DNA of 64,000 nucleotides from Teretinema zuelzerae. Its GTDB lineage: Bacteria > Spirochaetota > Spirochaetia > Treponematales > Treponemataceae. Below are positions 43,025 to 51,499 of this stretch, in pieces (within the stretch, counting starts at the first letter, position 1; every line of letters begins with the position of its first letter). Under the pieces are notes generated by a model that was not told the DNA's origin, made no database searches, and saw only the letters and a program-made list of their open reading frames with translations. The stretch is from positions 620,001 to 684,000 of the forward strand of contig NZ_JAINWA010000001.1 in the NCBI RefSeq assembly GCF_021021555.1, written 5' to 3'. Made by a program: the position numbers and the translations under genes.

Positions 43025-44446
43025 CTACAGGTTAGCAAGCAGCCATGCCTTGAACTCCTGATAATCCGTCGACATGGGAGAAGATCTATCGGGAAGCGTT
43101 AAAACCTTTTCAAGGCGTTCCGGCAAAGACGGGTCGCGGCCGATCGCTTCCTTGACGGTTTCGCCGAATTTCGCCGGATGAGCCGTTTCGAGAATGAGCC
43201 CAACGCAGGTTTTATCCGAACAATCCTTCGCCCATTCAGGAGCGGTCTCGGGGCAGCCGACGAGACCGGGTTTTCCGGGCGCGTTGCTGCGGCCGGAAAG
43301 GAGATCGCGCATCGCGCCGTTTCGAACATCGTCCCAGGCTTTCCAGGCGACGGCTCCGTGAGGATCGATGATGTAGCCGGTGCGCTTGTTGCAGGAGCGG
43401 ATCGCTTCCATAGTGCCGGCGTCGTCGGTCCAATAACCGGCGATGACGCTGCGCGCTTCTTCCAGCGAATACATAGCGGACATTCGCTCGAAGTTGCTCG
43501 GAGCGCCTACGTCCATCGCGTTCGAGAGGGTTGAAACCGAAGGGCGCGCCTTATACTCGCCGGTCTGGAGCCAATCGGGAATCGTTCTGTTCGAGTTAGT
43601 AGCGGCGATGAAGCCGCGAATGGGGGCTCCCATTTTACGAGCCATCAAGCCTGAAGTGAGGTTGCCGAAGTTGCCCGAGGGAACGGTTACGATCAGAGAA
43701 GGATCGTCGATTTTGCAGTCGTAGCGGCAGCGGTCGCGAACCAGCAAAGAACCGTATATATAATAGAAGGATTGCGGCAAAAGACGCGAAATATTGATGG
43801 AATTCGCCGAAGAGAGCCTGAGTTTTGCGCGCAGCGCCTCGTCGGTAAAAGCGGTTTTTACGAGTTTCTGGCAGTCGTCGAAGGTGCCCGATACTTTCAG
43901 AGCGCGGACATTTCCGTCGAAAGTGCACAGCTGTTTTTCCTGGAGGGGAGAGATTTTTCCTTCGGGATACAGGATTGTTACATCGATGCCCTCCACTCCG
44001 TGAAAGGCGCTGCCTACGGCGCTCCCGGTGTCTCCGGAGGTGGCGACCAGAATATGCAGGGGTTCGTTTTCGTTGCGGTTGAACCAGGACATCATCCGAG
44101 CCATGAATCGAGCTCCGAAATCCTTGAACGCGCAGGTCGGTCCGTGGAAAAGTTCCAGCACATAGGTTGTCGGGTCGATCGGCGTCACAGGAGCCGTAAA
44201 CGGATAAGCGTCGGCTATGATCGCCATGAGCTCCTCGTCGGGGATTTCGCCTTCCATGAACGGACGGGAAACTTCATAGGCTATATCCCGAAACGAGGGA
44301 ACGGGATTACGCAGCAGAAAAGACCGGGGAAGCTCAGGAAGGGAGAGAGGGATATATAATCCGCCGGTTTCAGGGTCCATTCCCCGAAGAACCGCTTCAC
44401 CGAAAGAAACCTGTCGGGACGGATCCCGCGTATCACGATATTTCAT
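43025..44446 (-). CDS. thrC: Threonine synthase
   Basis: 473-residue PLP enzyme that forms threonine from O-phosphohomoserine. ATG 44446 gives MKYRDTRDPSRQVSFGEAV, the standard start; an extension to 44518 is open but runs through the promoter. The PLP lysine is in FHGPTCAFKDFGARFM, and the phosphate-binding loop in VATSGDTGSAVGSAF and VTVPSGNFGNLTSG. It is the longer (yeast/E. coli-like) form. It stands alone, without thrB or hom. The transcript is probably leaderless. Confidence 0.95.
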   Translation of the reverse strand: MKYRDTRDPSRQVSFGEAVLRGMDPETGGLYIPLSLPELPRSFLLRNPVPSFRDIAYEVSRPFMEGEIPDEELMAIIADAYPFTAPVTPIDPTTYVLELFHGPTCAFKDFGARFMARMMSWFNRNENEPLHILVATSGDTGSAVGSAFHGVEGIDVTILYPEGKISPLQEKQLCTFDGNVRALKVSGTFDDCQKLVKTAFTDEALRAKLRLSSANSINISRLLPQSFYYIYGSLLVRDRCRYDCKIDDPSLIVTVPSGNFGNLTSGLMARKMGAPIRGFIAATNSNRTIPDWLQTGEYKARPSVSTLSNAMDVGAPSNFERMSAMYSLEEARSVIAGYWTDDAGTMEAIRSCNKRTGYIIDPHGAVAWKAWDDVRNGAMRDLLSGRSNAPGKPGLVGCPETAPEWAKDCSDKTCVGLILETAHPAKFGETVKEAIGRDPSLPERLEKVLTLPDRSSPMSTDYQEFKAWLLANL

Positions 44447-44453
44447 GGAACCC

Positions 44454-44483
44454 ACTATATCACGGACGAGCGCCCCGGAGCAA
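44454..44483 (-). promoter_or_regulatory. Leaderless promoter of thrC
   Basis: TTGCTC (44483-44478) and TATAGT (44459-44454) are spaced by 18 bases. Seven bases separate the -10 from ATG 44446, with no Shine-Dalgarno. Confidence 0.55.
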
Positions 44484-44498
44484 CGGAAAAAGAACGGC

Positions 44499-45824
44499 TC
44501 ATTGCGCAAGAGTTTCAAGACGAAAACTGAAAGATACGAACGCTCCGGCGCTTCTTCGATACTGTCCGAACTCGGTCGGCAGCGGCCCGCCCGGCGCGCT
44601 GAGCGAAGTCATGAGAACACCGCCCGGAAATAGAGAGAGCTCATGGGATCCGCAGACGATAAAGCCTCCGTCCAACAGAGATTGCGTCCAAGATACATCA
44701 ATGATTGATGAAATCGAAGGAAAAGGGTGACGAACGCGACCCCGCATAACCCGGGTGAATGACGGCAGATTCGCATGCTCGGAGTATCCGAGAAGACAGA
44801 GATATGAAAGAACTAACGAAATTTCAGTCGAATTCCGTCCGTACGGAAAATTAGAGGCTTCTATTTCAAAATTGAAGGTCTGCCCTGCTTCTGTTTCCGT
44901 CCAATCGCCGTCCGTGTCTACGATTCTTCCAGAACTTGCAAGCCTTCCTCCCGTCCACGCGGCCGAAGCACTCCAGGACCAGTCAGGTTGACGAAAATCG
45001 AACGACAAGCCGGCTCCGACGACGGAATTGCTTTGCTGGCGCTCATCCAAATAAAACGTATTGGAAAGATAGTCGGTGCGGTAATATTTGAAAAGACGCG
45101 CGGGGGTACGGTCGGGTCCTGCGAATCCGAAAAAAGCAATGGAAAACGGATCGACGGGCACAATCGCCGAGGCGAAAAACGCCGGTTCGAATTGATACTG
45201 TTCCGAACCGCCTAGAAATACGATCGAGTCCAGCTCGTACGTCGAATCTATCAGAGATACTTTAGTATCTATTCCATGCCGGTTGAATAAAGGATCGTTG
45301 TAAACAGGCGAAGCGAATCGCGGCGAAAACGGGAGAAAGACCGCTTCAAAATCGCACACAGACGTTCGATTGGAGACGCGAAACAGCTCGAAGCGATCGG
45401 ATCTAATCAATACTGGAGAGAAAAGTTCATCAGGCTCGAAGGAACCTGAAAGCCAACGCGCCGGATCAGCGACCCGTGCAGGATATCCAGTTCTACCCGC
45501 TGAAATTTCAACGCTTCCGAATATCCGGCTGATAAGAAACTCGTCCACGCTGACCAGCTGTTCCCCGGAAGACGAAAGAAAGCTTGCGGCGCCCCAGTTG
45601 AGCTTCCAGGATGAAAACGATACGTCGCCCGCAGCTGAAAAAAGAGAGGCTCCGCCGGGTATTTCACAAAAAAACGGATCGGACGCGTTCTCGAAAAGCA
45701 CATCCGCGCGGGATACAGAGACCAAAGAAAACCGGCTCTGCATCGGCTCGGCGCCGTATATTTCGAGACAAAGCGACAGAGCCCCAAGTAACCAAATAAA
45801 AGTCCGCGCTCTACAAAAGAACAT
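44499..45824 (-). CDS. Predicted outer-membrane beta-barrel protein
   Basis: 441 residues from ATG 45824, with AGGA just upstream; a GTG at 45839 is the alternative. A signal peptide (FIWLLGALSLCLEIYGA) is followed by a protein rich in alternating hydrophobic and polar strands and aromatic residues, such as GDVSFSSWKLNWGAASFLSS and VVGAGLSFDFRQPDWSWSAS. The end is AGAFVSFSFRLETLAQ, close to but not a perfect terminal aromatic signature. I recognise no named family. It is downstream of the giant lipoprotein on the same strand, with a terminator between. Confidence 0.75.
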   Translation of the reverse strand: MFFCRARTFIWLLGALSLCLEIYGAEPMQSRFSLVSVSRADVLFENASDPFFCEIPGGASLFSAAGDVSFSSWKLNWGAASFLSSSGEQLVSVDEFLISRIFGSVEISAGRTGYPARVADPARWLSGSFEPDELFSPVLIRSDRFELFRVSNRTSVCDFEAVFLPFSPRFASPVYNDPLFNRHGIDTKVSLIDSTYELDSIVFLGGSEQYQFEPAFFASAIVPVDPFSIAFFGFAGPDRTPARLFKYYRTDYLSNTFYLDERQQSNSVVGAGLSFDFRQPDWSWSASAAWTGGRLASSGRIVDTDGDWTETEAGQTFNFEIEASNFPYGRNSTEISLVLSYLCLLGYSEHANLPSFTRVMRGRVRHPFPSISSIIDVSWTQSLLDGGFIVCGSHELSLFPGGVLMTSLSAPGGPLPTEFGQYRRSAGAFVSFSFRLETLAQ

Positions 45825-45852
45825 TCCGTATCCTAACACGAGTTGCGTAAAA

Positions 45853-45878
45853 AAAGGCGGTCTTAAAAGACCGCCTTT
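45853..45878 (-). terminator. Rho-independent terminator of the giant lipoprotein gene
   Basis: AAAGGCGGTCTT (45853-45864) pairs with AAGACCGCCTTT (45867-45878). On the minus strand it is followed by a run of seven T, so it ends the transcript from 49200. Confidence 0.85.
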
Positions 45879-45912
45879 CCTGCAAGTTATTTATTACATT
45901 AACCGATGCTGA

Positions 45913-48900
45913 TTATTTCATCCAGTCGATCAAAGCCAACTGATCAGCCGAAAGTTGTTCGGGCTCATCCCACATAGTGATTATCGGGAACATGATTGTG
46001 TTATCCTCTTCCCAATAACCTTCATCAGGGAACGCCGAGTCGGGAACATTGAAAAGTTCTTCAACCCGGTCAAGTTTTATCTTCAGGGCGACTCCAAAAT
46101 ACTCGGTAGTGGCATTGATATCTGTCAACGTTATTATCTTGGAATCGTCAAAAGTAATTCCGTAGAACTTCAATCCCTCGGGAGAATCTGCAGTTCCTGT
46201 TGTTTCGAACAACTTGGCCGGGTTCAGAATATCCGTGGACCACAACGCGGATGGAGTGCACTCCCAAGCTCCTTCAGTAGAAGAAGTTGAAAGAAGAGCG
46301 GTTATAGCCCCCCCTTCGATCGCGGCGGGATTGACGTAAAGAGATCCTCCGTTTGCGACGGAAGTACGCAGTTTACCGACAAGAACATCCGCCTCGCCGA
46401 GAGACGATACGACCATGTCGACGGATTCGGGAGCCGTCATTGCGAGTAGCATGCCGGAAAGAGTCGTTTGATCTTTTACGTCCGAGGCGAAAAGGGTCAA
46501 AGCATCCGAGAAATCATCCATCGCATCGATGAAGGTGTTCTTCGAAGCCGAACGCGATGATTCGCTGGTGGTTCTATTACCCAGCAAGCCGGCGGCGATG
46601 GGATTCTCCTGCTTGTACAGGGCGGCTAGAACTTTGTCCTCGCCGTCGGAATTCCAGAATTCATTTTGCATGAACGCGATGGAGTAATCGAGGTTGTACG
46701 AGGACAGAAGTTGCAGCAGGGACTTGCTCATCTGCATGGACGCGGAAAGAGCCTTCAGTTCCGCCTTGCGGATTGCGAACGCAGGCATCTCGCCGCTCGC
46801 ATCGCTTGAATCTCCGGTTAGTACCCTTGAGCTCGTTTCATAGTCGGTTTCATAGTCGGTGTCCACATCAATCGCATCAGATGATGATCCTTCGGCGGTT
46901 CCAAAGAACGGAAAATCGATATTGACGTTGAAATCGGGAGTATATGCTGCGATCAAATCGGGAGGCAGCGTTATGTTCGCAGAATCGGGAAGAGAATCGA
47001 TGAGAGAAACCACCCGGTTGAAGCGCTCACCGTACATTCCCGCGAGCACAGAGTCGAGCATGCCGTTGAAACCGCTTGCGTTCCGGCTGATAAGATTCAG
47101 GATAAGGAGAATAGGATAAGCAGATGTAGAAGTATAATCCTTAGATTCGCCGTAAACGCCGCCTAAAGAACCGTAGACAGTTGACGCCCATGCGGGTGTT
47201 TCCAGAGCAGGAAACATCTCAAAGTTCGCGGTGTCGAGAATATCTGATCTCACATAGCAAAGAGCTGCGTCATAGGGGTACAGATTGTCTGAAGGAGAAT
47301 ATTCAACACCGTCATACGTAAAATGTTCAGCATAATACGATCCCTGTGCGTTCGGTGTAAACGTTCCATAACCCCAGAAATAATTCATATTGGAGTCATA
47401 CCCGCTCACAGATGAATCAGAGGTATAATCATTAGTTTCAACAAAGTCGCCGCGGATAAACCAATATGGGTCTTCTCCTGACGTTGGGGCGAATCCCCAA
47501 TAAGTGTTGTAATATTTTGCGTTGAACCACTTATCCGAAAAGAGATCGTTCATGTTGCCGGGATAGCTTGCCATCCCGATGCGGTCTTTCATCAGAGAAA
47601 CAGTGTCCGGATCAGTGGAAATGGAGACAAGGCTCATAAAGGCATACCAGAAGGTGGTTTGAGAATTAGACTCGTCTTTCTGATACGCGGCTTCGAACTT
47701 GGTCATCGCCAGGTTGAAATCTTTCTCAACGAGAGCGGCGATTCCTTCATTGAGGAGGGCTTCAGCGTCGGAAGAGACAGGAAGCTCGAACCCTACATTT
47801 ACAGTCTTTGAAGTAGAAAGAAATCCGGTCTTATTCTTCACGGTTACGCTGAAAAAATAATTACCGGCTTCTGTAATCGACACGGAAGCGGAGGCCGTAG
47901 TCGCATTCGATATCGCAACAGAAGGTCCTGAAAGCTGAGACCAGAGAATCTCCGTATCGGTTGCTGCGGTAATGTCGGCAGAGAGCGTTACGGTTCCAGC
48001 CGCTGTCAGTTTCGAAGGACTTGCCGAGACGCTGACGACGGGGGCGGTTTCGGTAAGAACCGCGTCGACAGCATCGGCTATGTCGCTGCCCGCCTCAGCG
48101 GCAAGGTCGCTGTCGGTTTCTTCGACTGCTGCGGTCATAGCCGTAGAAGTTATTTCAACGTTCGCGTTTACTTTAACGGTCGCGGTGATCTGGCTCGCAG
48201 CGATAACGACGAGTGCGGACGATACATTGTCAGACCCTGCGACGGCCTGTACGGCAGCTTTCGCCAAGTCGTCGGCGTTTGCTGTCGAAACGCCGGAAAG
48301 AGCTGCGGCGAGAGAAGCTTTCAAAACAGCCTGTTGATAAGCTTCTTCGAGGGAGATGGAAGCGCTAACGGAAGCCGATACAGATACGGACACCATATCC
48401 GCGGCGGAGATTTTATCCATTGCCGCATTTGCGAGAGCAGTGTTTACGGAAGTCGAGACCGAGACTAGAGAGCCCTTAACGGCGACGGCTGACATTGAGC
48501 CCTCGAGAATGCCGGCAACAGCGTCTTTCATGGAGACATCGGTATTGCTTCCGACGGATTTCACCTTGGCATTCGACTCCAAAACCGCGACGGATTTCGT
48601 CACCGAAACAGATACGGCAGAGTCCGCGACTGCAGAGAGAACGGCATTGGCATACACAACCGTAACAGTAACGTTAGAGACTGCTTTTAAGGATGCGACC
48701 GCTTCAGCGGGAGGAAGGGAAGCGACAACCGCAGTAACAGATGCTTCGGATATAGAACCGACGGCATCCGTCAGAGTCTTTCCGGAGCTGAGCTTTGCTT
48801 TCCGTTCCGGCTTCCCCATGGACTCAAGGGCGCTCTTCGCGCTGATCTCGAAGACGTCGGCTTTCGCGGCATTACCAAGATTTTGAGTTCCCGCAGCTGC

Positions 48901-49200
48901 ACCCGCAATCATCGACGGAAGTATTTTATCGAGCTCCTGCGATGCGGCAAGGCCGTCTGCGGCGATGCGAGCCGTAGCCGCTGCCTTGATCGCGGCAATC
49001 TGGTCTGAACCGACAGCTCTGATTGAAGCCGCAGGGGCGGCAGCCAGGGCCGAGCCGAGCTCATTGACAACCTGTTCTGCCAGGGTAGCCTCCGGGTCCG
49101 TGTTATTATCCGTTGTCGACGGATTAGGACATCCGGTCATGAGCGCGAAAACGGCCGCCAACGCGAGCGTTGCGGCGATCTTCGATTTAATCATTTTCAT
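45913..49200 (-). CDS. Giant surface lipoprotein (1095 aa)
   Basis: ATG 49200 follows GGGAGA. The signal MKMIKSKIAATLALAAVFALMTGC ends in a lipobox with Cys24, so the protein is lipid-anchored. Residues about 30-390 are poor in aromatics and rich in Ala, Ser and Val, with many alternating SVSVSASV-type stretches that suggest long beta strands or a helical stalk. An Ig/PKD-like segment follows (about 390-475: KLTAAGTVTLSADITAATDTE, WSQLSGPSV), then a TPR-like unit (LLNEGIAALVEKDFNLAMTK). The C-terminal half is globular and aromatic-rich. Beta-barrel-like proteins are encoded on both sides. Function unknown; an adhesin or surface-assembly role is possible. Confidence 0.85.
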   Translation of the reverse strand: MKMIKSKIAATLALAAVFALMTGCPNPSTTDNNTDPEATLAEQVVNELGSALAAAPAASIRAVGSDQIAAIKAAATARIAADGLAASQELDKILPSMIAGAAAGTQNLGNAAKADVFEISAKSALESMGKPERKAKLSSGKTLTDAVGSISEASVTAVVASLPPAEAVASLKAVSNVTVTVVYANAVLSAVADSAVSVSVTKSVAVLESNAKVKSVGSNTDVSMKDAVAGILEGSMSAVAVKGSLVSVSTSVNTALANAAMDKISAADMVSVSVSASVSASISLEEAYQQAVLKASLAAALSGVSTANADDLAKAAVQAVAGSDNVSSALVVIAASQITATVKVNANVEITSTAMTAAVEETDSDLAAEAGSDIADAVDAVLTETAPVVSVSASPSKLTAAGTVTLSADITAATDTEILWSQLSGPSVAISNATTASASVSITEAGNYFFSVTVKNKTGFLSTSKTVNVGFELPVSSDAEALLNEGIAALVEKDFNLAMTKFEAAYQKDESNSQTTFWYAFMSLVSISTDPDTVSLMKDRIGMASYPGNMNDLFSDKWFNAKYYNTYWGFAPTSGEDPYWFIRGDFVETNDYTSDSSVSGYDSNMNYFWGYGTFTPNAQGSYYAEHFTYDGVEYSPSDNLYPYDAALCYVRSDILDTANFEMFPALETPAWASTVYGSLGGVYGESKDYTSTSAYPILLILNLISRNASGFNGMLDSVLAGMYGERFNRVVSLIDSLPDSANITLPPDLIAAYTPDFNVNIDFPFFGTAEGSSSDAIDVDTDYETDYETSSRVLTGDSSDASGEMPAFAIRKAELKALSASMQMSKSLLQLLSSYNLDYSIAFMQNEFWNSDGEDKVLAALYKQENPIAAGLLGNRTTSESSRSASKNTFIDAMDDFSDALTLFASDVKDQTTLSGMLLAMTAPESVDMVVSSLGEADVLVGKLRTSVANGGSLYVNPAAIEGGAITALLSTSSTEGAWECTPSALWSTDILNPAKLFETTGTADSPEGLKFYGITFDDSKIITLTDINATTEYFGVALKIKLDRVEELFNVPDSAFPDEGYWEEDNTIMFPIITMWDEPEQLSADQLALIDWMK

Positions 49201-49278
49201 ATCGTCTCCCTATAAATAGAAATATTTGCTATTATTCTATACCAAGTCCATGCCGTTTACATAGCGTTTACATCAAAA

Positions 49279-50382
49279 TCACCAAGAAAATGATACAGAA
49301 AGTCCGGTTCCGGCGAACAGCAGAGTCGCCGGGTCCAGGTCGCCGAAGATATCATCGATAGACTGCGAATCGCCGCCGGAGGGATTTTGGGAGGATTCCT
49401 CAACGACTGAAAATAAAGTCGAGGGAAACCTGCCGATCAGGCGGAAGGGCGTGATCGAAAGACGGGAAGACGGCGTGAAGGACGCAGACGCATATAACAG
49501 CGCGAAACAGTCCGTCCCGGTGGAATCGGGATGGCTCCAGGTAGAAACACGCGACGACTCTATTGTCTGAAAAACGAAATCGAAGGTTCCTGCGATCGCG
49601 GCTCCGGCGGCCCCGGCGCAGGAAATAGAGAAACGCCGTCCTTTCCGTTGAACGTTCCAATACGCGCCGGCAAGCGGAATCCCCATATCAGCAGAACCCT
49701 GTGCGGAAAAAACGGTGTATCCGAACAGCCCTGCCACGGCAGAAAAATCCATGGTCCCCTGCAGCCAGCCTCCGAACAGTCCAGCCTGCCTCGTCCCCGC
49801 CGCTCCCCCGATGAATAACGCATCCGCTGATCCGACAGAAACGCGTTCAATCGAAGCCGAAGCATTCGCGTAGGCCGAAACAAGAGATGCGGAAAACACG
49901 CCGAATTCAGTGCCGACTGAAACCGAAGACAGAGGAAGGCTTTGAATCTGAAAATCCTGTCCTTCCAGAGTTCCTGAAATCCGGGGAATGAAAAGAGCTG
50001 AAAATCCGAGTCCTATTTCCTGATTACCCAGCGAGAAGGGAAAATAAAAAGAAGCGAAAGGCGCAGGGGGAATTTCAACGGAAAAGGCTGAAAGCAAAGG
50101 CGGCGCGAAGGCGCAGCCGACGATCGTTTTTATCGGGCCTGCTTCGAATCCGACAATCGCAGTTCCCCAGGTTTGCTCGCGGCGCTGAGGCGACGAGCCG
50201 ACCAAAAGCAAGCCTTCAATTCCGGAAGGATCGGAAAAATACGCTCCCTGGGAAAGGATGGCATTGCTTCCAGAGATCCAGGGAGCCCATGAAAAAGGCG
50301 TAATCTGGTCACCGTAGGCAGAAACCAAGCACAGCTGAGTCAGCATGGTACACAGAAGAATAAAACGATATAAACGGCGCAT
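49279..50382 (-). CDS. Predicted outer-membrane beta-barrel protein
   Basis: 367 residues. The N-terminal signal is MRRLYRFILLCTMLTQLCLVSAYG. The body shows alternating strands rich in Gly, Ser and Phe (LSAFSVEIPPAPFASFYFPF, GLGFSALFIPRISG), and the protein ends in LSVSFSW, an aromatic C-terminus typical of BAM-inserted barrels. It precedes the giant lipoprotein gene by 78 bases on the same strand, so the two may be co-expressed. No named family recognised. Confidence 0.78.
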   Translation of the reverse strand: MRRLYRFILLCTMLTQLCLVSAYGDQITPFSWAPWISGSNAILSQGAYFSDPSGIEGLLLVGSSPQRREQTWGTAIVGFEAGPIKTIVGCAFAPPLLSAFSVEIPPAPFASFYFPFSLGNQEIGLGFSALFIPRISGTLEGQDFQIQSLPLSSVSVGTEFGVFSASLVSAYANASASIERVSVGSADALFIGGAAGTRQAGLFGGWLQGTMDFSAVAGLFGYTVFSAQGSADMGIPLAGAYWNVQRKGRRFSISCAGAAGAAIAGTFDFVFQTIESSRVSTWSHPDSTGTDCFALLYASASFTPSSRLSITPFRLIGRFPSTLFSVVEESSQNPSGGDSQSIDDIFGDLDPATLLFAGTGLSVSFSW

Positions 50383-50415
50383 ACCCGTAACAGTCTATCA
50401 CATTATCGCGTCAGC

Positions 50416-50868
50416 GGGTCGGCGCCCTTTCGCGATCGACTCGCCCCCGTCTCCCTTATTAAAACAAAAACCGCCCTTGCGGGGCGGTTTTCGTTTTTTG
50501 GAGATGGGGGGAGTCGGCTTTCATTCGCCGACGTCCTGTCGGCTCATTCCAGCCCGCGCTCAAGGGCTGGCGCGCGCGTCCGGCGCGCTTTTCCTCCCGC
50601 GGGTCGGCGCCCTTTCGCGATCGACTCGCCCCCGTCTCCCTTATCAAAACGAAAACCGCCCTTGCGGGGCGGTTTTCGTTTTTGGAGATGGGGGGGGAGT
50701 CGGCTTTCATTCGCCGACGTCCTGTCGGCTCATTCCAGCCCGCGCTCAAGGGCTGGCGCGCGCGTCCGGCGCGCTTTTCCTCCCGCAGGTCGGCGCCCTT
50801 TCGCGATCGACTCGCCCCGTCTCCCTTATCAAAACAAAAACCGCCCTTGCGGGGCGGTTTTCGTTTTT
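50416..50868. repeat. Tandem 185-bp repeats abutting the ssrA 3' end
   Basis: Units begin at 50416, 50601 and 50787 with GGTCGGCGCCCTTTCGCGAT. The first two are complete (185 and 186 bases) and nearly identical; the third runs into ssrA itself. Each unit holds a terminator hairpin (AAAACCGCCC/GGGCGGTTTT) followed by GGAGATGGGGGGAGTCG, a copy of the last bases of ssrA. Upstream of the hairpin is an inverted, slightly diverged copy (CGACTCGCCCCCGTCTCC). GC-rich hairpins (CAGCCC/GGGCTG, GCGCGC) fill the rest. Frames through it are repeat artefacts, not genes. Confidence 0.9.
50837..50861 (-). terminator. Terminator of ssrA
   Basis: AAAACCGCCC (50837-50846) pairs with GGGCGGTTTT (50852-50861). 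On the minus strand the stem ends in a T-run. The same hairpin recurs in each upstream-map repeat unit, giving three terminators in series. Confidence 0.85.
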
Positions 50869-51219
50869 TGGAGATGGGGGGAGTCGAACCCCCGTCCTGA
50901 AGAGAGATGCAGGGGCGTCTACAGGTTTAGCGATGCGAGTTGATTGTCGGGATCCGGTGGCAGCACCGCAAGCGTCGGCTCCGTATCCTGGTTAAAGTCC
51001 CTCCCGCTGTTCAGGCCCGGCGGAAAGCAAGCTCCGGTTGGCGTCGGAAGGTCCGGATGCTTCGGAGCAGCATCATCCGGTTTCCGCGCTCTGCTGCTTA
51101 CGCGGCGAGAGCGTAACTGTCGTTAGTTTCGGCAGTTATAAGTTTTGCCCGTTCAGAGGACAGGCGGCCTCACCTGCAACCCAAGCAACAACCTCCACAG
51201 TCGAAACCGGTGCACCCCC
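50869..51219 (-). ncRNA. ssrA: Transfer-messenger RNA (tmRNA)
   Basis: 351-nt RNA that rescues stalled ribosomes. The 5' end GGGGGTG (51219-51213) pairs with CATCTCC near the 3' end, and GGTTTCGACTGTGG gives the tRNA-like D region. The 3' T-arm is GGGGGTTCGACTCCCCC. The resume frame at 51133-51098 encodes AETNDSYALAA and then TAA, a typical degradation tag ending in ALAA. Pseudoknot-type inverted segments fill the middle. The CCA tail is not encoded; the discriminator A is at 50869. The ends are inferred from the acceptor stem. Confidence 0.95.
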
Positions 51220-51292
51220 GAGAAAACTGATATAACCTCGGAGAGGTTATATCAGTTTTCTCTTCGAGTTTCGTCCTTCCGGACAAAACTCG
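51220..51292. repeat. Two strong hairpins directly upstream of tmRNA
   Basis: A perfect 20-bp stem with a 3-base loop (51220-51239 with 51243-51262) begins at the base next to the mature tmRNA 5' end. A second hairpin follows: CGAGTTT-c-GTCC with GGAC-a-AAACTCG (51265-51292). They could be part of the precursor leader, an rlpA/ssrA regulatory element, or a palindromic repeat. Confidence 0.8.
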
Positions 51293-51499
51293 CGACATGA
51301 AAAATCATAGCGTTTCAAGGGTTAAGATACGGAGTTAGGGGGCAGGTGTCAAGGTGCCCCGGATTTTCTTTTGGAAGGGATGGGTGCGGGAAGGGAAACT
51401 TTTTCTTTGAAAGAAAAGGTTTCTCTTCCAGCGGAATCGGATATTCAAGGTCGTTCCTTTTTTTTCCGATAGTAACCGTATACGGGAGGATTATTGTAC

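Noticed and set aside
44447-44518. N-terminal extension of threonine synthase to 44518
   Set aside because: The added residues do not match the family and would cover the -35/-10 elements; MKYRDTRDPSRQVSFGEA is the usual start.
50416-50868. Prophage or genomic island at ssrA
   Set aside because: No integrase, excisionase or phage gene lies in the window. Only the end-copying repeats are seen, so an integration origin remains a hypothesis.
50869-50910. Stand-alone tRNA gene suggested by the GGTTCGACTCC T-loop
   Set aside because: The T-arm belongs to tmRNA: the 5' partner lies 340 bases away, and the tag frame and the ALAA end are present.
50345-50995. Open frames on both strands through the ssrA-adjacent repeats
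   Set aside because: The peptide repeats follow the 185-bp unit and run into tmRNA sequence; they are a by-product of the tandem array.
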